Positions 14,690 through 21,946 of a DNA stretch of 24,696 bases are shown piece by piece (positions within the stretch are counted from its first letter, which is position 1; each line of letters opens with the position of its first letter). Under the pieces are notes generated by a model. It worked only from the letters and a program-made list of their open reading frames with translations. It had not been told where the DNA came from and ran no database searches. The position numbers were made by a program, and so were the translations under genes. Source of the DNA: JAGLTZ01 sp023135015 (GTDB taxonomy: Bacteria; Blakebacterota; Blakebacteria; Blakebacterales; Blakebacteraceae); assembly GCA_030631625.1 (NCBI GenBank), contig DAOVKT010000020.1, forward strand, positions 1 to 24,696, given 5' to 3'.

Positions 14690-15819
14690 GATCAGTGGGT
14701 CTTGCTGTTATTCAGACCGCCTTCCCTGGAGATGTAATCCTGACAGGTGGCCTGGTGCGCTCTTACAGGAAGAGCTGGCCCGAAATGCCGCTGGCCGTGG
14801 TGGTCCGCCCGGACTGTGAGCCTCTGGCCCGCATGATGGATCCGGAGTTGACAGTAATAACCTACGATAAGCGGGGCGCCGACCGCGGCCCTGCCGGCCT
14901 GCGCAAGCTGGCCAAGGAGCTTGCAGAAGGTCCCTGGGAAGCCGCACTGCTGCCTCACCGTTCGGTTCGTTCGGCACTGCTTGCCCGTGCAGCCCGTCTG
15001 AATCCCAGAATAGGCTTCAATGTGGGAATCCAGCAGCTGACATACACGAAGGTTGTCCCATACAGGCGCGGGATCCACGAAGTGGAGCGCGATTTTGACC
15101 TGCTGACAGCCCTGGCACAGGAATGGGAACACAAGACAAATGTGCATACACCTGTTACCGTACCCTCCCTTCATCCACCATTGTTCGGGATACCTGAAGA
15201 TAGCTATCTGGAAGTGGGGGCCGTTTTCGCAGGGACCATATTCGGGGGACTTGGCAGTAAGGATAAGCTGCCCCCATTCGCCGCACTGGCACCGGGGTCG
15301 GTCTGGCCAACCAAGCGCTGGCCCGCCGTGCACTGGGTGGCCTTGGCCCGATGGCTTGCCGAAGCCGGTATGGCCGTCATCTGGCTTGGAGGAGAGCAGG
15401 ACAGGGAGCTGTGTGAACAGATAGCCGCAGCAGCATGCGCAGGAGCGGTGGCTGCCGGAGAACTCTCATGGTACGGGACCGCCGCTGTTCTCAAGCGGGC
15501 TCACATACTTATCGCCAATGATTCCGCTCCGGTCCATCTGGCCGGAGCGGTTGGATGCCCGTCCGTCGCCCTGTTCGGACCCACCGTTCCCGCTTTTGGA
15601 TTCGGGCCCCTTGGCCGGGGAAGCAGATCGATCGGCATCCCTCTCGGCTGCCGCCCCTGCCGCCTTCACGGCAGCCGGAAATGCCCCGAAGGACACTTCA
15701 GATGCATGAGGGATCTCAGGCCTGCAACCGTATTAAGGGCCGTAGTAGATACGATCCGGGAGACCTCTGAGCTGTCGGATGGACACCAAATAATAGTCGG
15801 CAAGGGTGGGCGTCAGTGA
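14686..15819 (+). CDS. waaF: Glycosyltransferase family 9, heptosyltransferase II-like
   Basis: Family 9 enzymes add ADP-heptose to the LPS inner core in the cytoplasm. Evidence: N-terminal MRSVGLAVIQTAFPGDVILTGGL, APGSVWPTKRWP (the usual 'PGa.wp.KrWp' motif), ANDSAPVHLAGAVGCPSVALFGPT, and the cysteine-rich segment CRPC...CPEGHFRCM that is typical of WaaF-like members. The start is the GTG overlapping the preceding gene's TGA; the longer open frame upstream lies inside the acyltransferase gene and lacks the family N-terminus. Length is 377 residues. With the acyltransferases it makes an LPS/lipid A operon. Its stop overlaps that of a minus-strand gene by seven bases. Exact sugar and acceptor are inferred. 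Confidence 0.85.
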   Translation: MRSVGLAVIQTAFPGDVILTGGLVRSYRKSWPEMPLAVVVRPDCEPLARMMDPELTVITYDKRGADRGPAGLRKLAKELAEGPWEAALLPHRSVRSALLARAARLNPRIGFNVGIQQLTYTKVVPYRRGIHEVERDFDLLTALAQEWEHKTNVHTPVTVPSLHPPLFGIPEDSYLEVGAVFAGTIFGGLGSKDKLPPFAALAPGSVWPTKRWPAVHWVALARWLAEAGMAVIWLGGEQDRELCEQIAAAACAGAVAAGELSWYGTAAVLKRAHILIANDSAPVHLAGAVGCPSVALFGPTVPAFGFGPLGRGSRSIGIPLGCRPCRLHGSRKCPEGHFRCMRDLRPATVLRAVVDTIRETSELSDGHQIIVGKGGRQ

Positions 15820-16169
15820 GCGCCTGGCCCTCTTTCCCAGTCGTCGGCCTGTTTCTGGAGCCAATTCGCGATTGAACGGATGTTGGGACCGGGGATGTAC
15901 ACTCCGACCTGACGTTCCATGATGACCACCGTATCAGGTGCCGGGATACGGCGGATTTCGGGACCTTTCTGGAAAACTCCAGGTTCAATTTCTTCCGGCT
16001 CGTAGAATATTGCCTTTGGGATCGGTACGGTGGCCAGTACCAGGTCCATGAAAAGGCCGCCGCCCCCGGGTGCGATACCGCCGAAAACGTTTGTGGCGAC
16101 GATTCTCTGGTAATGGGGAGAATCGTGAAACTCCTCGGCGATTTCAGGCTTGTCTGGTCCTGGCGTCAT
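15813..16169 (-). CDS. Small conserved-looking protein, weakly DUF3467-like
   Basis: I do not recognise this 118-residue protein with certainty. A central beta-rich stretch (IVATNVFGGIAPGGGGLFMDLVLATVPIP) is followed by a strand (DTVVIMERQVGVYI) and a C-terminal helix (NIRSIANWLQKQADDWE). That order recalls small DUF3467 proteins, but the match is weak. No signal peptide or membrane segment is visible, so it is probably cytoplasmic. The ATG at 16169 has an ideal ribosome binding site (GGAGG, 7 bases before it), better than a GTG at 16196. It follows the serine hydrolase by 17 bases on the same strand and overlaps the convergent heptosyltransferase stop. Confidence 0.65.
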   Translation of the reverse strand: MTPGPDKPEIAEEFHDSPHYQRIVATNVFGGIAPGGGGLFMDLVLATVPIPKAIFYEPEEIEPGVFQKGPEIRRIPAPDTVVIMERQVGVYIPGPNIRSIANWLQKQADDWERGPGAH

Positions 16170-16186
16170 TTTCGGGCCTCCGTTTT

Positions 16187-18031
16187 CTATGTACACCGTT
16201 CCCCAATTCCAACGCTACTCGGCTCTTCTGTACCACTTTTAATCTGTTCAGCCCTGATTCTGCCGCTATTGGTAAAAAAGATGAGAGCGGAGGGTCGGCC
16301 GCCCTGGGCGCCTGTCTCGAATTCGATGTGGATGCTCACCGGCGACCGCAGGCTGAACGTCTCGAACTCTGTATTCGAGACGGGATATAAGCGCGCTTCC
16401 GCTCCGGGAACCTGGCGTATCAGCTCGACGCCCACAAGCTTGCCCCCCTCCCAAACATATCTAATGAAACCGGAACCATGTTCGTAATCGATCCGGACGA
16501 AAACGCTTACCCGTCCTCTTTCCCGCACCGCTGATACGGTCTCCAGATCCTCGAACTTGCCATATCTCTGCTCCCGCATCTCCATCCACTGCTGCTCTTC
16601 GGCCTCGACCCGTTCAAGCGGAATCCCTCCCCCGAATGCCTCCTGGATTCCCTTGAAGTCTCCCCGCATGGAGCGACGCAGGATATCTTCCGTGCGCTCT
16701 TTGAGGAGGATAACCATAGGGCTCTCGCCCTTACCTGCACCACCTGCCAGCAGGTCCCCCGCCTGGGCACCCGAGCCTGTAAGAAGAAGACGGTTTTTCT
16801 CGGCCTTCACCTCAATCGTCGCGCCTGAGGACAGTTTGTATGTCCCCTCAAAATTCGAAAGAAGGACATGATCGATCGAAACGGTCTTGGGGGGAAGATT
16901 GTATTCATACCCGAACACAGCCCGGGAAAGATCCCTGGTTGCATAGTCTACAGGAGAGAACTCGGAGAGGTTCGAGGCGGCGAATATCACAACATCCTTG
17001 TCCACGAAACGCCTGAAATCGGCGGAGAATATCCCATTACCGCCATTGTGCGTGATCAGTCTGGTACCCAGGTAGTCGGGTACGATCGACCAGCCGTATC
17101 CGTAATAGGACTGTCCGCCTCCCTCGTCGGCATAGGGTGTGAAATATTTCTCCTTCGCTTCTTCGGAGAGGATCTCATCTCCCTCCAGCGCGAGGTGCCA
17201 CCTGTACATGTCACCTACGGTTGAGTGGATGCCGCCATTCGCCCTCAGGTGCCAGCTGGGCCCGTCGTCCAGCATCGGCTGCTGTATCACACTCCCCCAG
17301 CGCCTACCGTTCCGGTAACCGACAGCGAGCTCCTCAGTATTGTATTCAGGCATCAGGTAGCCTGTTCTCTTCATCCCCGCGGGTTCGAAGAGGTATTCCT
17401 GTAGAAATCCCTCGTAGGGTTGTCCGGAAACCTTTTCAACGATGATGCCAAGCAGGCTGAAACCGACGTTCGAATAGTTATAACGCTCGCCCGGTTCCGT
17501 GAGGAACTCCCCCTTCATAGCCTGTTCTACGAACTTGTCGGCGGTGGCTGAGACATCAAAGTCGTCGCCTATCGCACCAGGAAAGCCGGCTGTATGTGTG
17601 AGCAGGTGGTGGAGGGTGATGCCCGCCTTATCTTCAGGCACGTTGCTGAAATATTTTGTTATCGGGTCGCCCGTACTGAGCTTGCCCATCATCTCAAGCT
17701 TCAGTATGGCAGCACCGGTAAACTGCTTGGTGATAGACCCGATTGTGAACACAGTAGCGGGTGTGACCGGGCGGTTCTGTTCCCGGTCCGCCAAGCCATA
17801 GCCCTTCCGCAGGAGAACCTTGCCGTCCTTGGCGACAATTACGGCGCCAGAAAATCCAACCCCCTCCAGACGAGTCATGTACTCATCCAGTATCACTCCC
17901 ATCTCACCGGATACTACCACATCCTCCTGGGCGAACACTGAAGTGGAAGGAAAGAATAAGCCAGCAAGAATGACTGTATGGATCAGATGGACATGCATTC
18001 TGTCGAGCGGTGTGCAAACACGAATTCGCAT
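16187..18031 (-). CDS. Secreted serine hydrolase, beta-lactamase/PBP4-type fold, with C-terminal extension
   Basis: The catalytic domain (about residues 35-380) has the class C beta-lactamase/DD-peptidase motifs: S99-ITK (SxxK), Y186-SN (YxN) and H328-NGGNG (HxG). These support hydrolysis of an ester or amide, with the substrate unclear (D-amino-acid peptide, ester or lactam). A signal peptide ends STSVFA before QEDVVV, so the protein is exported. About 235 extra C-terminal residues (GTYKLSSGATIEV ... ) form a beta-rich region of the kind seen after many such hydrolases, of unknown function. The ATG at 18031 is supported by AGGAGG 7 bases upstream. It is divergent from the maturase and co-directional with the small gene downstream. 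Confidence 0.88.
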   Translation of the reverse strand: MRIRVCTPLDRMHVHLIHTVILAGLFFPSTSVFAQEDVVVSGEMGVILDEYMTRLEGVGFSGAVIVAKDGKVLLRKGYGLADREQNRPVTPATVFTIGSITKQFTGAAILKLEMMGKLSTGDPITKYFSNVPEDKAGITLHHLLTHTAGFPGAIGDDFDVSATADKFVEQAMKGEFLTEPGERYNYSNVGFSLLGIIVEKVSGQPYEGFLQEYLFEPAGMKRTGYLMPEYNTEELAVGYRNGRRWGSVIQQPMLDDGPSWHLRANGGIHSTVGDMYRWHLALEGDEILSEEAKEKYFTPYADEGGGQSYYGYGWSIVPDYLGTRLITHNGGNGIFSADFRRFVDKDVVIFAASNLSEFSPVDYATRDLSRAVFGYEYNLPPKTVSIDHVLLSNFEGTYKLSSGATIEVKAEKNRLLLTGSGAQAGDLLAGGAGKGESPMVILLKERTEDILRRSMRGDFKGIQEAFGGGIPLERVEAEEQQWMEMREQRYGKFEDLETVSAVRERGRVSVFVRIDYEHGSGFIRYVWEGGKLVGVELIRQVPGAEARLYPVSNTEFETFSLRSPVSIHIEFETGAQGGRPSALIFFTNSGRIRAEQIKSGTEEPSSVGIGERCT

Positions 18032-18142
18032 ACTTGAACCTCCTGACAAGGACTCTCTGGATCGATGCCCTGCAGAAAAAGCAGGCAATACAATACATCA
18101 TTCTTTCTGGATTTCATATATCATGCAGGATAGAGATTAGTA

Positions 18143-18158
18143 GGGAGGTTCGATTCTG
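18143..18158 (+). promoter_or_regulatory. Strong Shine-Dalgarno ahead of a CTG start codon
   Basis: GGGAGG (18143-18148) lies seven bases before CTG (18156-18158), which opens the frame of the sulfatase maturase. An in-frame TAG at 18141-18143 closes the frame upstream, and no ATG, GTG or TTG occurs until GTG at 18207, where no ribosome binding site is present. An ATT at 18153 is the other possible start. Confidence 0.6.
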
Positions 18159-19397
18159 AAAAAACCTTCAGGAAGTAAAGACAGGACGGTCCCAGACGCC
18201 TTCCACGTGATGCTCAAGCCCCGGGGACCTGTATGTAATCTCGACTGCCGATACTGTTATTACCTGTCGAAAGAGCGCCTATATCCCGGCAGCGATTTCC
18301 GGATGAGCGAGGAACTGCTCGAGGAATTCACCCGCCACTACATCGAATCCCAGAAGGTGCCGGAGGTGACCTTCACCTGGCAGGGCGGTGAGCCTCTGCT
18401 GATAGGTCTGGAGTTTTTCCAGCGGGCGGTTGAGCTCCAGCAGGAATACCGCAGGCCAGGTATGCAGATACATAACACGCTGCAGACAAACGGTATCCCG
18501 CTGGATGAGGAGTGGTGTCATTTCTTCAGGGAAAACGGCTTCCTGATAGGTATCAGCCTGGACGGTCCCGCCGAGCTGCACGATGTCTACCGCACAGATA
18601 AATCTGGACGGGCGACTTTCGACAGGGTTATGGCGGGTGTGGAGCTGCTCAACGAGCATTGGGTCGATTTCAACATCCTGACCTGTGTTCATGCCGCCAA
18701 TGCAGATCACCCTCTGGGGGTCTACAGCTTTCTACGCGATGAGGTCGGCACGAAGCACATCCAGTTCATTCCAGTGGTCGAGCGTGATAATGAAACCGGT
18801 TTCCAGGAAGGCGAAAAGGTCACAGAGCGATCTGTCGGCGCAAGGCAGTATGGAGAATTCCTGATCGCCATCTTCGATGAGTGGGTACGGCACGATGTTG
18901 GAAGAGTTTTCGTCCAGATATTCGATGTTTCACTGGCGGGTTGGGTTGGGCGGCAGCCGGGGCTGTGCGTCTTCGATGAGACGTGCGGCACAGCCCTGGT
19001 GATGGAGCACAACGGCGATCTATATGCGTGCGATCATTTTGTGGAGCCCCGTTACCGGCTTGGCAATATTCAAGAAACCCCGATGGGTGAGCTGGTGAGC
19101 TCGGCCACCCAGCGCAGGTTCGGGTCAGAGAAGCGGGATGCGCTTCCCGGGTACTGCATGGAATGCGATGTGAGATTCATCTGTAACGGTGGCTGTCCCA
19201 AGAACCGCTTTATAACGACACCGGATGGAAAAGACGGGCTTAACTACCTGTGCGAAGGGTACCGAGCCTTTTTCAGGCACATTGACGTGCCAATGCGGTT
19301 CATGGAATCGGAATTGCGGGCCGGCCGCCCGCCAGCAAACATTATGGTGGCTGATTCCGGCGGCGCAGCACATCGGGGAGAGAGACAGGATATCTGA
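18156..19397 (+). CDS. Anaerobic sulfatase-maturating enzyme (radical SAM/SPASM, anSME)
   Basis: This enzyme oxidises an active-site Cys or Ser of a sulfatase to formylglycine without oxygen, using S-adenosylmethionine. The radical SAM cluster motif C27-NLD-C31-RY-C34 is followed by the SPASM region with the expected eight cysteines (in GLCVFDETCG, LYACDHF, GYCMECDVRFICNGGCPKN and YLCEG). The family typically begins near 'FHVM.KP.G..CNL.C.YC', which here includes FHVMLKPRGPVCNLDC. The FHV part lies upstream of the first GTG/ATG (18207/18210), so the start is taken as CTG at 18156, giving 413 residues. Its TGA is one base before the sulfatase ATG, and that sulfatase carries the Cys-type motif it should modify. 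Confidence 0.88.
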   Translation: MKKPSGSKDRTVPDAFHVMLKPRGPVCNLDCRYCYYLSKERLYPGSDFRMSEELLEEFTRHYIESQKVPEVTFTWQGGEPLLIGLEFFQRAVELQQEYRRPGMQIHNTLQTNGIPLDEEWCHFFRENGFLIGISLDGPAELHDVYRTDKSGRATFDRVMAGVELLNEHWVDFNILTCVHAANADHPLGVYSFLRDEVGTKHIQFIPVVERDNETGFQEGEKVTERSVGARQYGEFLIAIFDEWVRHDVGRVFVQIFDVSLAGWVGRQPGLCVFDETCGTALVMEHNGDLYACDHFVEPRYRLGNIQETPMGELVSSATQRRFGSEKRDALPGYCMECDVRFICNGGCPKNRFITTPDGKDGLNYLCEGYRAFFRHIDVPMRFMESELRAGRPPANIMVADSGGAAHRGERQDI

Positions 19398-19398
19398 A

Positions 19399-20895
19399 AT
19401 GCAGAGACTCAACCGGCGTGATTTCCTCGGAGCCCTCGGGATCAGTGCGGCTGCGGTTTCGGTACCGGGCTGTGTGGGTAACCTGGCGAGGCTTGCCATC
19501 GGGACAGAGAAGAAACTCAACTTCGTCTTTATCCTTATCGACGACCTCGGCTGGGTGGATACGGGCTGCTATGGAAGCGATTTCTACGAGACGCCCAACA
19601 TCGACAGGCTCGCGGGCGAGGGAATGCAGTTCACGGATGCCTATGCGGCCAGCCCTGTATGCTCGCCGACAAGAGCCAGCATTCTTACCGGTAAGTATCC
19701 TGCACGGCTCAACCTGACCGACTGGATAGGCGGCCGGCAGAGGGGGGAGCTGCTCCCTGCCGAATATGTACACTGTATGTCGCTGGAGGAGTTCACCGTC
19801 GCCGAGGCATTCAAGTCTGAGGGTTATTCAACATGCTTCATCGGTAAATGGCACCTGGGTGATGAGCCCTATTTCCCAGAGCGTCAGGGTTTCGACATCA
19901 ACATCGGCGGCCACTGGGCAGGCCAGCCGAGCTCCTATTTCTATCCATACAAGAGCGAAGATGAGAGGCGATCACGGTGGGATGTTCCAGGTCTCGATGG
20001 CGGCCGGGAAGGGGAGTATCTGACAGATCGGCTCACCGATGAGGCGCTGGGGTTTCTGGAGGCTAACAGGGAGAAGCCGTTTCTCCTCTACCTTTCGCAC
20101 TATGCGGTTCACACGCCGATTCAATCGAAGGAGGAACTGGCTGAAAAGTTCAGGGCCAAAGCCGCGGATCTACCAACGACCGGGGGGCTTACCCATCGTG
20201 ATGAACAGAGTTACGGCATCACCAAGCTGGTGCAGGATAACCCGGCATATGCGGGGATGGTGGAGAGTGTCGACGAGAGTGTCGGACGGGTCTTAAGGAA
20301 GCTGGATGAGCTGGGCGTTGCGGAGAATACGATCGTGATATTCATGTCCGACAACGGCGGGTTGAGCACGCTTGCCAGAAGCAGGAACTCACCGACCTCG
20401 AACCTGCCTCTCAGGGCGGGTAAGGGATGGCTGTACGAGGGTGGAATCCGCGAGCCGCTGATTATCAGGTGGCCGGGTGTGGTGGAGGCGGGAAGCATAT
20501 GCCGCGAGCCCGTGATAAGCACAGATTTCTATCCGACGATGCTTGAGATGGCAGGGATGCGCCTCAGGCCAGAGCAGCATATAGACGGTCGCAGCCTGGT
20601 ACCTCTGCTTCAGAACAGAGGGAGCTTCGACCGCGAGGCGATCTTCTGGCATTTCCCGCATTACCACGGTTCGGGCAACAGGCCGTCGGGGGCCCTGCGG
20701 TGTGGAGAGTATAAGCTGATGGAGTGGTTCGAGGACGGCCGTATCGAACTCTACAATATCGAAGAGGATATCCGTGAACAGCATGACCTTGCAGGGACGA
20801 TGCCGCGGAAGGCAACCGAGTTGAGAGAAATGCTGCATGCGTGGAGGGAAAAAGTCGATGCCCGCATGCCCAGGTCTGACCTGAATCCCCCCTAG
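19399..20895 (+). CDS. Tat-exported lipoprotein sulfatase (arylsulfatase family, Cys-type)
   Basis: Formylglycine-dependent sulfatase. The core signature C88-SPTR-92 followed by ASILTG marks the modified cysteine; metal ligands include D48-D49 and D318-N319 (MSDNGG), and the usual GKWHLG (Lys150, His152) and AVHTP (His238) motifs are present. The N-terminus holds a Tat motif (NRRDFLGALGISAAAVSVPG) ending in a lipobox-like VPGC with Cys25, so it is probably folded and matured in the cytoplasm and then exported as a lipoprotein. The ATG at 19399 is one base after the maturase stop; the frame is open further upstream but that lies inside the maturase. Length is 498. Substrate (sulfated glycan or aryl ester) is unknown. 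Its stop overlaps a convergent gene. Confidence 0.92.
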   Translation: MQRLNRRDFLGALGISAAAVSVPGCVGNLARLAIGTEKKLNFVFILIDDLGWVDTGCYGSDFYETPNIDRLAGEGMQFTDAYAASPVCSPTRASILTGKYPARLNLTDWIGGRQRGELLPAEYVHCMSLEEFTVAEAFKSEGYSTCFIGKWHLGDEPYFPERQGFDINIGGHWAGQPSSYFYPYKSEDERRSRWDVPGLDGGREGEYLTDRLTDEALGFLEANREKPFLLYLSHYAVHTPIQSKEELAEKFRAKAADLPTTGGLTHRDEQSYGITKLVQDNPAYAGMVESVDESVGRVLRKLDELGVAENTIVIFMSDNGGLSTLARSRNSPTSNLPLRAGKGWLYEGGIREPLIIRWPGVVEAGSICREPVISTDFYPTMLEMAGMRLRPEQHIDGRSLVPLLQNRGSFDREAIFWHFPHYHGSGNRPSGALRCGEYKLMEWFEDGRIELYNIEEDIREQHDLAGTMPRKATELREMLHAWREKVDARMPRSDLNPP

Positions 20896-21668
20896 CATCG
20901 AACCGGGTCGATCGGCCGGCTCTGCATAGCCACAGATACCCTTATATTGTTCGATCCGGCTTGTTGAAGCGCGTTCTCCGCGACCGAGCGGGCCAGCCTT
21001 CTCTGGTTGTTTGTTTGAGAAAGGTGGGCCAGAACCAGATGGACCGTTTCAGGTCCCATGATCCTGGAGAGGGCGCCGGCCGCGTGGTCGTTACTCAGGT
21101 GGCCTCTGGGTGAGTCGATCCTCTGTTTCGTAACCTGCGGGTAGGGACCTTCCCACAGCATTGTGCGGTCGTGGTTAGACTCAAGGACTATGACCGCACA
21201 CCCTGCCAGCCTCCTTTCTACAGTTCTGCTCATGTGCCCCAGATCGGTAGTGTAACCGATGCGTATTCCTTCCGCCTCCAGGATGAATCCGACAGGGTCG
21301 GCAGCGTCATGGGGTACCGGGAAACCTGTAACCCGGAAATCGCCCGCGGTAAACGGTCTGCTGTTTTTAAAGGTCTCGGCTGCTACCTGATTGCCTAACA
21401 TATGACTTGCGGCATGAAGTGTCGCTTCGTTCGCGAACAGCAGCATCGGGTTTCTCTTATTGAAGACGCGCAGTCCGCATATGTGGTCGGCGTGGTTGTG
21501 AGTCAGCAGGATCGCCTCAATCGACCTCGGATTTTGCCCAACGCTCTCAAGCCTCAGGGACAGCTGTCTGGCCGAGAGACCGGCGTCGATGAGGATAGCA
21601 GAGCGTTCGGTGCGGATCAGGGTACTGTTCCCCTTCGATCCCGAACCAAGCATTACCAATTCGACCAT
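20892..21668 (-). CDS. Metallo-beta-lactamase-fold hydrolase (YycJ/WalJ-like)
   Basis: The protein begins VELVMLGSGSKGNSTLIRTERSAILIDAGLSARQL, the typical opening of YycJ-type metallohydrolases, and carries the zinc motif H57-NHAD-H62 (HxHxDH) in ILLTHNHADHICGL. Later motifs DLGHMSR, ESNHD and HLVLAHLSQTNN fit the same group. Members of this family have been linked to exonuclease or DNA-repair functions, but the reaction here is unproven. It has 258 residues and no signal peptide. Its TAG shares three bases with the TAG of the sulfatase gene on the other strand (tail-to-tail, four-base shared region). No strong ribosome binding site is seen before the ATG. Confidence 0.85.
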   Translation of the reverse strand: MVELVMLGSGSKGNSTLIRTERSAILIDAGLSARQLSLRLESVGQNPRSIEAILLTHNHADHICGLRVFNKRNPMLLFANEATLHAASHMLGNQVAAETFKNSRPFTAGDFRVTGFPVPHDAADPVGFILEAEGIRIGYTTDLGHMSRTVERRLAGCAVIVLESNHDRTMLWEGPYPQVTKQRIDSPRGHLSNDHAAGALSRIMGPETVHLVLAHLSQTNNQRRLARSVAENALQQAGSNNIRVSVAMQSRPIDPVRC

Positions 21669-21852
21669 TAACGTGCCCGGTTTTGGGTGAACCGATCGCG
21701 ACTGGTTTTTAGAGATTAGTCAGGCTGTGAGACAATTCGAAATGAAAATGATACGAGAGCCTCTACCTCTGGCGGGCTGTGGATACGGAGATCCTGCTCG
21801 GCTCCTGATTTATCATATGTGTTTTTTATGTGGAAGCTGGCTGAGGGGTATT

Positions 21853-21872
21853 TAGTTTCCGGATGGGAACTA
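21853..21872 (-). repeat. 20-bp intergenic repeat, copy 2 (near-palindrome)
   Basis: The plus strand reads TAGTTTCCGGATGGGAACTA. Its reverse complement matches the 10142-10161 sequence at 19 of 20 positions. This copy is close to palindromic (TAGTT/AACTA arms, plus TTCC/GGGAA with one wobble), so it could be an operator or a small hairpin. It ends 66 bases before the apbE ATG, and a possible leader ORF starts within it. Confidence 0.5.
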
Positions 21873-21946
21873 GCTATAGACCGAAGGCTGTAGATATATT
21901 GAAGGCTCTGATGCTCAACCAGGAGATGGCCCACGAGCATGGATGA
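21863..21946 (+). CDS. Possible 27-residue leader ORF overlapping apbE
   Basis: ATG at 21863 opens a frame encoding MGTSYRPKAVDILKALM then LNQEMAHEHG and TGA. The stop lies five bases past the apbE ATG (ATGGATGA), so the ends overlap by eight bases, which would permit translational coupling. A purine-rich GAGGGG is present but 14 bases before the ATG, too far for a good site. No homolog is recognised; it may be a chance ORF. Confidence 0.3.
   Translation: MGTSYRPKAVDILKALMLNQEMAHEHG

Noticed and set aside
16855..16920. SGAT sequence in the serine hydrolase as an ApbE flavinylation site
   Set aside because: The usual aspartate three residues before S/T-G-A-T is replaced (KLSSGAT), and the segment is the ordinary beta-rich tail module of such hydrolases.
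18068..18084. CCTGC/GCAGG stem with an A-rich loop in the divergent spacer
   Set aside because: Five base pairs with a seven-base loop are too weak to call as a functional hairpin.
18144..18156. tRNA T-loop-like word GGTTCGATTC
   Set aside because: No 5-bp stem flanks it, and no acceptor, D or anticodon arms are present upstream; it is the Shine-Dalgarno region of the maturase.
19225..19398. Longer N-terminus for the sulfatase
   Set aside because: It would overlap the maturase by over 170 bases and would put the Tat signal inside the protein; the ATG at 19399 directly precedes the Tat motif.
21735..21756. Fur-box-like AAATGAAAATGATACGAG upstream of apbE
   Set aside because: Only about half of the 19-bp consensus is matched and no inverted symmetry is present.
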